DNA of 64,000 bases, from NCBI GenBank assembly GCA_029449235.1, contig JANATG010000002.1:310001-374000 (forward strand), in the 5' to 3' direction. A program made the translations under genes and the position numbers. Below, piece by piece: positions 1 through 8,234 of this stretch. The stretch's first letter is position 1, and each line of letters begins with the position of its first letter. Origin of the DNA: Linnemannia schmuckeri. Lineage: Eukaryota; Mortierellomycota; Mortierellomycetes; Mortierellales; Mortierellaceae. The notes below the pieces were generated by a model, which saw only the letters and a list, made by a program, of their open reading frames with translations, did no database searches and was not told the origin of the DNA.

Positions 1-253
1 GCCAGCAAAAAGAAAAAAAGAGGAAGGATAAGGGCAGAAAAAAGGCCGGAAAATAAGGGAGGATCAAGAAGAGAATGGGAAGGGTGAGCGATCAAGGTCA
101 GAAAGAGAATTCAAGCAAAAAAAAAAAAAAAAAAAAAAAAATAAGGGACGGATCAAGGGCAAAGAAAGAAGGTGAGCAGTAAATGATAGGGGGCGGCAAG
201 CTAGACAAAAATAAGGGGCAGGTCAAGGCAGAGGAGGAAAGCAAGCAGAAGGG
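1..253. other. Purine-rich low-complexity DNA
   Basis: Almost all A and G on the + strand, built from degenerate units around aaGGGatcAAGg, with a pure A-run at about 118-140. No credible coding region is seen. Similar strand-asymmetric DNA flanks the 28S-headed repeats inside the palindrome arms. Confidence 0.6.
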
Positions 254-375
254 CAGGGATAGCTGGCTTGTGCCAGCCAAGCGTTCATAGCGACGTTGCT
301 TTTTGATCCTTCGATGTCGGCTCTTTCTCTCCTCCCTCATTATCATTCGAGGTCGCATCGTCGATGCTTTGTTCC
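254..375 (+). repeat. 28S rRNA-headed dispersed repeat, copy A
   Basis: Positions 254-325 match the peptidyl-transferase region of eukaryotic 28S rRNA (cagggatarctggcttgtg, then gccaagcgttcatagcgacg, then gatgtcggctctt). The 28S match stops there. The sequence after it, through gtcgatgctttgttc at about 360-375, is not 28S but recurs downstream of copy E at 25303-25421 and 27767-27885 with nearly the same spacing (37 versus 40 nt). A shared non-rRNA body fused to the same 28S head means these are copies of one mobile repeat and not random rDNA debris. It resembles the architecture described for 28S-derived SINEs; retrotransposition here is inferred. Confidence 0.7.
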
Positions 376-441
376 CTACTACTATCGTGGTGTAATTTTT
401 AAGTTATTAAGGAGATCTAATAGTTTCATTTCCGCATTTAA

Positions 442-735
442 TTGCAAAAGGTTGTGGCAGACAAGAATCACCGCGTCTTCCAGTGCGCCCCCAAGTATAT
501 TGCATGGCAAACTATCCTCAAACAACACACCACCAAAACACAATGGTCTGATGATGACCTCCATACGGTCTTGTCTTTCCAGCCTCCCACGTTCGGCATC
601 AAACCTCAATATAACATCACTATCCCTCAACTGCTGGCTTGCTGCCTTATCGGCATCTCAACAGCCAACACCGTCCGTCTTCTGCACCAACACACACAAT
701 CGAGCAACGACATTATCCAGACCATAGTAGGTTAA
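442..735 (+). CDS. Unrecognised ORF, probably a gene remnant
   Basis: A 97-codon open frame with protein-like composition (no homopolymers, balanced hydrophobics), ending at TAA 733-735. It follows directly after 28S-headed repeat copy A, so it may be the 3' end of a gene truncated by that insertion, or part of the repeat body. No domain is recognised. No start-codon context or upstream exon can be supported. Confidence 0.2.
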   Translation: MQKVVADKNHRVFQCAPKYIAWQTILKQHTTKTQWSDDDLHTVLSFQPPTFGIKPQYNITIPQLLACCLIGISTANTVRLLHQHTQSSNDIIQTIVG

Positions 736-1539
736 ACCAACAAAACCATTGTTCAAAAAATAACTGGATCAAGGCTGGTTAAGCCACAATAAAAATCTCC
801 TATTCTATCAAAAAAAAAAAAAAAAAAAAAAAAGGATGTGGTTGCTAGGCAGCGGCGGCAACGCCTTAGGTTGGCAGCCATATTCTTTACTAGACATAAT
901 ATTAGTAGTGCACTGAGCCCTCTTGTCCGCTCTTTGTCCTTTTGCACATAACTTCTTAGACAAGAGTATATTGACAAGAGTTTCGCTAGCGCGCTGAAGT
1001 ATATTGTTTCGTGTGATTCTTTAGGACACTATTATTGCCACCCCTTTTTCCCTCGTACCAATTGAGAACTTCACAGCGGTCCTATAGCTCTGGCCACCGA
1101 CCCTCCCCTGAGTAACAGCATGTTTGCAGATCCTGCGATGGGAGGGAGAAGAGTGACAGGCGGGGGATGTGTTAGAAGAGTGTGAGAAGGGTGTTAGAAG
1201 AGTGTTGGAACGGTGTTAGAAGAGTGTTACAAGTGTGTTGGAACGGTGCTAGAAGAGTGTTAGAACAGCGACAGGCGGAAGGGAGAACAGCGACATGGCG
1301 GGGGGTGTTAGTGAAGGAGATGGGCAACAGTGTGGGGACATCAGCAAGAGGTTGGACAAAGAGCATTAGTTCACGCTTTTTACAAGGCATAGATTGTCTG
1401 CTATTCTTTGTTGTTTCTTTGTTTATTGAGGTAGTGAGACCTAGCACAGTATGCTCCGTCAAAGCTATCCCATTCTTATCAATTGGGACGGGGTAGGGTT
1501 CTCTCTTTTGGATATAAATGATATGTTGACAAGCCACAC
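736..1539. other. Intergenic DNA with A-run and short minisatellite
   Basis: Contains an A-run at about 811-834 and a short tandem array at about 1170-1270 built on gtgttagaagagtgttggaac, a roughly 22-33-bp unit with 3-4 imperfect copies. No gene is seen. Confidence 0.5.
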
Positions 1540-1998
1540 CTAATACAGCTCGGGACTAGTCCGGACTGGCATTCTTAGTTTGAAAACCTTGCCATCAGAG
1601 AGAAAAAATATCACACGTGCGTTATCACCAGGTGTTATCAAATGAGTAGGCTTCTCAAACATAAGGTGGTAGCGACCGGGAATAAGTGCAAATTCACCAT
1701 GCGGAGGGATGGTAAATTTGTCAATCTTGACCATCTTGGACGATTCCGAATCTGTAACGGTCTGATAAATCGTGATCCTCTGGTAATCTGGGCTTACAAT
1801 CTTGGTTACATCGAGTGGTGCATCGCTGGTATTTTCAAGGGTGACGTAGCCAGCAGCCGGCAAGGCGTTCGGTAACCATCTGATCCAAACACTCTTTTCC
1901 ACCGCAATAACATCAGTTGATACTGGGATCTTCGCGACCGTGTTTAGAGCAAGAAAGGCGATAGCACCGGCAGCGAGAATAAGTGTCTTGAGTTGCAT
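1540..1998 (-). CDS. Secreted PCu(A)C-like (DUF461) copper-chaperone-fold protein
   Basis: A 152-residue protein. I chose the ATG at 1998 because it is followed at once by a signal peptide (about residues 1-22, MQLKT then a run of Leu/Ala/Ile); the frame is open upstream, but that part is not signal-like. The mature part has the PCu(A)C cupredoxin-like pattern: AAGYVTLENTSD at 48-59, then K/M strands, PGRYHLM at 107-113 and a terminal pair of beta strands ending in MPVR. Known family members bind Cu(I) through one His, two Met and a further His (H...M...HxM). Here M89, H111 and M113 are present, but the first His is replaced by Tyr (Y78). The family is mainly bacterial (periplasmic delivery of copper to cytochrome oxidase). 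A secreted fungal version suggests horizontal transfer or an ancient recruited role at the cell surface. Copper binding is uncertain. Confidence 0.7.
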   Translation of the reverse strand: MQLKTLILAAGAIAFLALNTVAKIPVSTDVIAVEKSVWIRWLPNALPAAGYVTLENTSDAPLDVTKIVSPDYQRITIYQTVTDSESSKMVKIDKFTIPPHGEFALIPGRYHLMFEKPTHLITPGDNARVIFFLSDGKVFKLRMPVRTSPELY

Positions 1999-2534
1999 CT
2001 TAATTGTCTGGCTGATGTATGGGAAAGTGAGAAGGATAGGAAGTATTGAGAAAAGCGAAGAAAGAGAAGGAAAAGAAAGAAATGTTTTTAGTTGGTGGTC
2101 CATTCAGAAACAGAAAAACAAAGCTATCACAGCGCCTTGTCTTACTTTGAGGATGTGAAAGCGACTTTAGAAGGTTGACGATTCTGTATGGGATATGCAG
2201 GTTTTCCGACGAGGTATGTGTGGACGGCTAGATGAGGCTGTTGCAGTAAGCGTTCTTGGTAGGGTTCGCTGTTATCCTTGAGAGTGGAGTCCGTGTAGCT
2301 CGTGCGACGATGCTTGTGATAGGTCTTGTCCGAGTGGAAGGTGCTGGGAGTTCAGAGACTTGGGAAGGATGAGGTGTATGTGTTGGTGGGCAGTCGTACC
2401 GTTATATACTTGAAGATAGTCAGAGCCCCCTATTGAATAATTATTCTAGGCCTGGAATCAAAGTGACGTGTTTACAGGGTTGCCGAAAAATTCTCAGTGA
2501 TGTAGAGAGTGAACGGAGAATAAAGGGATGCCGG
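1999..2534. other. Upstream region of the PCu(A)C-like gene
   Basis: Contains the promoter side of the minus-strand gene ending at 1998. I see no other gene. A TATA-like tatatac lies near 2404, far upstream. Confidence 0.3.
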
Positions 2535-2788
2535 AAGAAGATCAAAGGATGTTGGCATAATTAGCAAGGGATGCTGGAGAAAGAAAGGGATACTGGAGAA
2601 AGAAAGGGATGCTGAAGAAAGAAAGGGATGCCGGAAAAAGATCAAAGGATGTTGGCATAATTAGCAAGGGATGCTGGAGAAAGAAAGGGGTACTGGAGAA
2701 AGAAAGGGATGCCGGAAAAAGATCAAAGGATGCTGGCATGAATAGCAAGGGATGCTGGAGAAAGGGATGATGGAGAAAGGGATGCGCT
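2535..2788. repeat. Purine-rich minisatellite that received the LINE
   Basis: Three imperfect units each begin aaagatcaaaggatgttggc (about 2539, 2637 and 2717), with spacings of about 98 and 80 bp. The interior is made of ggatgctggagaaagaaaggg sub-repeats. The LINE inserted into this array: its target duplication gagaaagggatgcgct is part of the pattern, and array-like sequence (aaagatcaagggg) resumes beyond the far end at 8160. Confidence 0.75.
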
Positions 2789-3010
2789 TTTTTTTTTTTG
2801 TTTATAAGAAATTTATTGCGTCGTGGGAGTGCGTGCAGTAAACTAATACTCCTCACCTACAGGAGTCACCGCCATTCAAAGGATATAAAAATAAATACTT
2901 TCGAAAAAAGTACAAAGGTTACATCTAAACTGGGAAAAAATAATTAACAGATAAAACAGGGAGACCAGACAAAATAAATACAGAGAGTAAGAAAATAAAA
3001 TAGAATACAG

Positions 3011-6000
3011 TTATGTTGGAAAGTTGTTGTCGACAAGAGGGAGCTCGACTGCGGGTGGGGGTTCGCGCTCTTCACTCTGGCGCTTCTTCTCGGCCAGCTG
3101 AGCACGAACTTGGTTGATAGCCAAATCCACCGCGGCCAGGACCATGCGAGGTTCAAAGGCTTGGTCCTCGCGGACAAAGGCGTGATGGTATCTCCAGATG
3201 GAGGCAAGGATGGTACCGATCAAGATGAAGATAGGAATGTCGTGAAGGGGCTCGACAGGGTCCGGGTCAGGATAGAAAAGGGAGCAGATGTAATCCGCAG
3301 TCCAGGCTCGTTCCTCCACATACTTCGAAAGCGCGCCTTGCCATACTTCCAGCTTCTTGGTGCAGCTGAAAAGGAGGTGTTGACTTGTCTCCGGCTCCGC
3401 TCCACAGATACGGCAGAAGGGTCCGGTCATATCAGGAATAATGGAGTGGAGATGGAGTGCAGAGGGAAGTTTGTTGATTAGAAGCCACCACCAGACATTG
3501 CGCGCATTGTGCGGGATCTTGTTTTTCCAGAAGGACGTCCAGAAAGCAGCAGTGAATGGTGGATGTGGCGCCACCATGGGTGGATGATGTGGTGCTGGGG
3601 TTGGAGGGCGGTAGGTCTTGGAGAACAACGCCTGACGAAACGAGCGGGTACTGGCTAGTTCGAAGGAACCATTCTCAGACTTGTTGATAACGATCCCGTT
3701 TAGGCGTTCCGCTAGGTCGTCTACCAGATCGAAAGGTCCATCGTTATCCAAGGCGCGTCTCAGGGCTGGGTGAACCTTGAAATGACCTCCTCTGGTGTTC
3801 TCCTCCAACCTTGAATGGGTGCGATGGCCGATGGAGCGCTCGTCCGATGGAATGAACTCCAGTCTACCTTCTGTCTTGGTCTCGTCTGTCCATACAGGTC
3901 TGAAGACACGATCCATACGCCAGTTGGGAGGATGAGGCTCGGGAACACCATCGGGCTCGAGCCATTGTGGAAGGAGTGTTGCCATCATGGTTCCGACCTT
4001 CAGTGAGTCCGCCGTTTCCTGATCCCAGGACAAACGAGAGATACGTTCGACCGCCTGCACCAACCCCTTGAGGATCGTGTGTGGGCGAAAATATTTCTTC
4101 CTCGACGTGAGAAAGAAAGTGGGGCTCGCGAAAGGGGCCAACGGAAACTCGGATTCGGTTGCTGATCGGAGAAGATCTTTGAAGAAGGATACCATGAAGG
4201 AGGTGGTGTCGGAGCAAATTCTCTGAACCGCTCGCAGCTGGAATGCGACAGTCTGGGAGCCAATGTCGACTAGACCAAGCCCTCCCTGAGACCGCCGGAG
4301 GCAGAGATGGTTCCAGGATGGAGAGGGAAAGAAAGGAACGGTGAATTTGCGGATCGAGCCTTGAACTTTCTTCGTCCATTGACGCGTTGGCGGGTGGACG
4401 GCGATGACATGCCAGAGACGGGAAAGCAAAAGGGAGTTGGCGATGACGCTGCGTCCCAGGATCGAGAGCTGGCGACCGTGTTGTAGGTTGATATGATGAT
4501 TGATTTTTTTGTGTATGTTGTTAAAGAAGGCGTCTCGCTGTGTCCGTGTGAGTGCAATGGGGTATCCCAAATAGACCAGGGCATCTTCCACTCGCCTGGA
4601 ATGGATGTGGACGTGATCCCGCTGAAGAGCCTGCGAGAGAGTCCCGATGTTCCCAAACAGTGGAAAGGCCACCGTCTTCTTCAAGTTGAGTCGTGCGTTC
4701 GAGGCTCGTCCAAATGTGTCCATAATCTCCTTCAGACAAGTCCACTCCTCTATTGACTTGATAAAGGTAGTAAGATCGTCCGCATATGCCATCAACTTCA
4801 ACGGTCTCGACATTGGGTGGTCGTTGAGTTTGAATCCAGTGATGCCGGGACTTTTGAGGATGGTGTGGAGGAGAGGCTCAAATGCAATGTTGTAGAGGTG
4901 AGGTGATAGAGGATCCCCTTGTCGTAGGCCACGGCGTTGTGGGAAAGGAGAAGCGAGGTATCCATTGATGTTGAGATTGATCTGAGTGCCGAAGAAGAGG
5001 GTGAAGATCGAGTTGATGAGGGGGGCGGGGAAGTTCATCTTTTCCATAACAGCCCGCAAGTACTCTGGGTGGACTCTGTCATACGCCTTTTCCTGGTCAA
5101 ATAAAATTCCAGCCCCCCCGATCTTGTTCCTCTCGCAGTGTTCCCGAAAGGCTGCCATAACGAGACCATTGTCTGAGATGTGACGGTCAGGGACGAAACC
5201 CGTCTGGAGAGGAGTGATCAGGCGGTCCAATGGGCTTCGTAGGCGTATTGTAATGATTTTGGTGAATAGTTTGGCGTCTGTGTTGATAAGCGAAAGCGGG
5301 CGCCAGTTCCCGAGGTCTGCCGCATTCCCCTTCTTGTACAACAAGATCATGCACGTCTGCTGCCAAGACCGGGGCATCCTGGCTTCCAGAAGGGCTTGCG
5401 ACATAACACAGGATAGGAGAGAGTCAACTCCGTCGACTGAGAGCAGGAAAGTGTAGAGCTCAAATGGGAAGCCGTCCATCCCTGGTGCTTTCCCTCGGGC
5501 GCTATGAGCCAGGCCTTCGCCAATCTCCTCGACGTCGATGGGGCGCATGAGGTTTTCCTGGTCCTCCTGTGTGAGGATTGCAAGAGCGGGGAGGTTGGAA
5601 AGTAGTTCCCGAATGGCAACGTTGTCGATAGGGTCGGGTGTGTAGAGTTTTTGATAGAAGGATTTGCCGACGCGGCACAGATCGTTGGGAGAAGAAACTG
5701 TAACGTCCGAGTCGGGTATGTTAAGGTGGGTGATGGCGCGTTTGGTTGCTCTGGACTTGAGGACGCGGAAGAAATATTTGGTGCATCGTTCGCCGAGTTC
5801 TCGCCATCTGAGTTGAGTCCTGACCGCCCATGCGTTCATTGAGGCCTCCTGCAGTTTGTCGAGTCTCCGTTCTATTTTATGCCATTCTTCCTCCAACCTA
5901 CGGATCTTCTCCGGGTCGGGGATAGGAGCTCCGCGTTGCCAATTGAGGCGACGTAAGGCCTGTTCCCGGTCTCGCTGAAGCTCGATCGAGATATCCTTCT

Positions 6001-6904
6001 TCTCCTTGGACTTCTCTCTTGTCGCTTGCTTGAGTTTCTCCATCAAGGACGCCTTAAGGTGGTCCCACGCATCCTGCGGTTGGAAGTCCCGCATTCTGTT
6101 TAGATCCTCTTTGATCTCGACGGCCAGTTGCTTAGTATAGTCCTTATCATGTAAAATCGAGGTGTTCAGTCGCCAAATTCCTGGCCCAGTCTCAAGGGCC
6201 TCTAGACTCAGCTCGCATGAAAGCATCGTATGGTCTGTCCAGTCGTTGTGCAGGTACGTGTGTGAAGGGAACGTCACACGCTCGGCAAGGTCTGGTGACA
6301 TGAAAATGTAGTCGATTGTTGTTTGATAATGATGATTGTTGAAAGTGTGAATGGGAAGTGAATTGAAGGGGTTGAGTGCGTTGATGGTGGTGTTGTTGAT
6401 CCAATTTTTCCATGCGATCGGGGCCGTGTTGCGCAAATGGTGATGGTAGTTAAAGTCTCCCAGGACAATGGCTTCGTTGCCAGGAGCTTGGAAAAAGGGC
6501 AGTTGGAGAAGATTGGTGTAAAAGGTGTTGCGTGGTGTCTGGGCCCCAGATGGTGCATAGATGTTACACACTTCAAACAAGACTTTGTCTCCGGTGTCGA
6601 CTGAGCAGATTGACGCGACGATTGCTCGACCGTCTAGAAGCACGTATGATGAAAGAAAAGTAAGTTTGGAATGCATAAGGAACAGTGCGCAGTGAGGAGT
6701 CCAGATGCTGTGGTGAGAGTGTAGGGATTTGTTGAGGTATTGGATGGTGTCGGGGTCGTTTGGCTGAATAGATGTCTCTTGCAGCGCCAAGATGTCGATC
6801 CTTTGAGTGCTGAGGTATTTGTGAAAATTCCTAGTCGCTGTCCGGTTCGTGATCTTGTTAATCGTGCGTGCGTTGAGGGTGGCGATTTTGATTGTCTTTA
6901 ACAT
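3011..6904 (-). CDS. LINE ORF2: AP-like endonuclease + reverse transcriptase + zinc-binding tail
   Basis: A 1,297-residue multidomain enzyme for target-primed reverse transcription. N-terminal endonuclease/exonuclease/phosphatase domain (about 1-240): catalytic Glu in LALQETS, GDFNYH, and the terminal Asp-His in DWTDH. A long charged linker follows (about 250-400). The reverse transcriptase (about 480-780) has FVPDRHISDNG, the RQGDPLSP motif and catalytic YADD. The C-terminal zf-RVT-type domain has CRICG...H-x4-C. The frame is complete. The ATG at 6904 lies in the same frame as ORF1 and is separated from its TAA by only two codons (TAA TTA ATT ATG), so expression by termination-reinitiation or readthrough is plausible. 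The clade was not determined. Confidence 0.95.
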   Translation of the reverse strand: MLKTIKIATLNARTINKITNRTATRNFHKYLSTQRIDILALQETSIQPNDPDTIQYLNKSLHSHHSIWTPHCALFLMHSKLTFLSSYVLLDGRAIVASICSVDTGDKVLFEVCNIYAPSGAQTPRNTFYTNLLQLPFFQAPGNEAIVLGDFNYHHHLRNTAPIAWKNWINNTTINALNPFNSLPIHTFNNHHYQTTIDYIFMSPDLAERVTFPSHTYLHNDWTDHTMLSCELSLEALETGPGIWRLNTSILHDKDYTKQLAVEIKEDLNRMRDFQPQDAWDHLKASLMEKLKQATREKSKEKKDISIELQRDREQALRRLNWQRGAPIPDPEKIRRLEEEWHKIERRLDKLQEASMNAWAVRTQLRWRELGERCTKYFFRVLKSRATKRAITHLNIPDSDVTVSSPNDLCRVGKSFYQKLYTPDPIDNVAIRELLSNLPALAILTQEDQENLMRPIDVEEIGEGLAHSARGKAPGMDGFPFELYTFLLSVDGVDSLLSCVMSQALLEARMPRSWQQTCMILLYKKGNAADLGNWRPLSLINTDAKLFTKIITIRLRSPLDRLITPLQTGFVPDRHISDNGLVMAAFREHCERNKIGGAGILFDQEKAYDRVHPEYLRAVMEKMNFPAPLINSIFTLFFGTQINLNINGYLASPFPQRRGLRQGDPLSPHLYNIAFEPLLHTILKSPGITGFKLNDHPMSRPLKLMAYADDLTTFIKSIEEWTCLKEIMDTFGRASNARLNLKKTVAFPLFGNIGTLSQALQRDHVHIHSRRVEDALVYLGYPIALTRTQRDAFFNNIHKKINHHINLQHGRQLSILGRSVIANSLLLSRLWHVIAVHPPTRQWTKKVQGSIRKFTVPFFPSPSWNHLCLRRSQGGLGLVDIGSQTVAFQLRAVQRICSDTTSFMVSFFKDLLRSATESEFPLAPFASPTFFLTSRKKYFRPHTILKGLVQAVERISRLSWDQETADSLKVGTMMATLLPQWLEPDGVPEPHPPNWRMDRVFRPVWTDETKTEGRLEFIPSDERSIGHRTHSRLEENTRGGHFKVHPALRRALDNDGPFDLVDDLAERLNGIVINKSENGSFELASTRSFRQALFSKTYRPPTPAPHHPPMVAPHPPFTAAFWTSFWKNKIPHNARNVWWWLLINKLPSALHLHSIIPDMTGPFCRICGAEPETSQHLLFSCTKKLEVWQGALSKYVEERAWTADYICSLFYPDPDPVEPLHDIPIFILIGTILASIWRYHHAFVREDQAFEPRMVLAAVDLAINQVRAQLAEKKRQSEEREPPPAVELPLVDNNFPT

Positions 6905-6910
6905 AATTAA

Positions 6911-8131
6911 TTAGTTAAGACGAGTCGCCGATTGTTTGCTCAGCTCCTTATTGTTGTAAGTGCCTCCGAAATGAGCCGCCCGCGGGAGTCGGCCTGTAAA
7001 TTCGGTGGTTGGGGGTAAGGTGTCCAAAAAAGTGTCATCGTCGCTATCGGAGTTGTCGTCCTCCTTAGAGCGATATTGTTCACGGGTAGGGTTGGCAAAC
7101 CTGTTTATGCCACTCACAATGTCGGATGGTCTGGCTTCCTGGGTAGACTCTTGAGGAGTTGGTGTGATAGGCGTGGTGGACGCGATAGGTGTGGTGGGAT
7201 CGACAGGTGTGGTGGGGTCGATAGGTGTGGCGGTGGCGACAGGCGCAACGACTGCCACAGGTTGAGTGGACTCTATACCTTCCATGGGAGATGACATCTG
7301 CGCATTCTTACGGCGTTTCTTGCCGTTGCGCTTGCGTTGCTGTTTGAAGCTTGCTGCATCATGCTCTTTGGCGTCCTTGGCTGGGGGTGCATTGTTGGAC
7401 TCCTTAATGGTGTTGGGTTTGGAGGAGGTAGGCGTGGGTTTCGGTTTGAGTGCTCCGACAATGTTGGTGATAATTGGGTGTCCTGGTCCAGCAACAATTT
7501 CCTTTGGCAGCTCTGGGTGGCTTGGCTTTTCGGCCTTCTCGAACAAAACATATCCGTCCTGAGTATAAACCTTGCGTTTGGGGTGCGCATGGTAGTACAT
7601 GCCGATCTCCATGGGGTTGCCGTACTTGCTGAAAAGCTGGATAACGTCGCTCGGTTTGTAATGTTGGGGGATGCGTCGGAAGTTGACTTTGTATGTCTGG
7701 AGCTTGGGAGGTGTTGGGGTGATTGGGTTGTAGATTGTGTCATTGACCTTCAGTCCGTGCTGTCGAATAGCGGCATAGACCCTAGGGTCTGCAGGGCGGA
7801 CCTCGAAGGTTGTGTAGTGTAGATACTGTTCAGTGGCGCAACTGAGCAGGTCGTAGGTGTCCATGAGGATCGTGATGATCGAAATCTCGATCGTCACCTT
7901 GCGGGGAATGTTGAAAATGAGCGTGCCTTCCGAGTTTGTGCGGACATGCAGGTTCATTCCAGACGGCAAAGACTCATCTTGATAAATAGTCTCGCATTTT
8001 TTGGGATATTTGGAAAGAGGAGAGTTGGGAGAAGATGCTGAGGATGGTGACCTGGCGGCATTCGCAAAGGATGCCGCACTGATGCTGTTTGGGTTGGTCT
8101 CGCCCCCCACGTTAGTATCGCCGTGGGACAT
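6911..8131 (-). CDS. LINE ORF1: RRM-like nucleic-acid-binding protein
   Basis: A 406-residue protein. The frame is open upstream of ATG 8131, but those codons lie outside the element (across the target duplication), so the start belongs at 8131. Regions: Ser/Ala/Asn-rich N-terminus; a conserved block at about 40-130; an RRM-like fold at about 125-185 (YKVNFRRIP, then GYVLFEKAEK); a basic stretch KQQRKRNGKKRRK; a Thr/Pro repeat (DPTTP units); and an acidic SDSDDD tail. ORF1 proteins of this kind package the LINE RNA. The C-terminal stop TAA is 6911-6913. Confidence 0.88.
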   Translation of the reverse strand: MSHGDTNVGGETNPNSISAASFANAARSPSSASSPNSPLSKYPKKCETIYQDESLPSGMNLHVRTNSEGTLIFNIPRKVTIEISIITILMDTYDLLSCATEQYLHYTTFEVRPADPRVYAAIRQHGLKVNDTIYNPITPTPPKLQTYKVNFRRIPQHYKPSDVIQLFSKYGNPMEIGMYYHAHPKRKVYTQDGYVLFEKAEKPSHPELPKEIVAGPGHPIITNIVGALKPKPTPTSSKPNTIKESNNAPPAKDAKEHDAASFKQQRKRNGKKRRKNAQMSSPMEGIESTQPVAVVAPVATATPIDPTTPVDPTTPIASTTPITPTPQESTQEARPSDIVSGINRFANPTREQYRSKEDDNSDSDDDTFLDTLPPTTEFTGRLPRAAHFGGTYNNKELSKQSATRLN

Positions 8132-8234
8132 GGGAAAGAGTTTGAGAAAGGGATGCGCTGAAAGATCAAGGGGTATCGGGATTATCACGTGATCGTAGAC
8201 ATTCCTAGGAATCTAGTCTGAGACGCGACGCTCA

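Larger units (their letters stand above)
2789..8143 (-). mobile_element. Full-length LINE (non-LTR retrotransposon) with 16-bp target-site duplication
   Basis: The element is 5,355 bp, read on the minus strand. It is bounded by a perfect 16-bp direct repeat, gagaaagggatgcgct, at 2773-2788 and 8144-8159. At its 3' end there is an A-tail (T-run 2789-2799 on +) preceded by an aataaa signal near 2815. It carries two long intact reading frames (ORF1 6911-8131, ORF2 3011-6904). The 5' leader before ORF1 is only about 12 nt. Intact ORFs, an exact duplication and a nearly identical truncated sister copy next door suggest recent activity. Confidence 0.93.
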
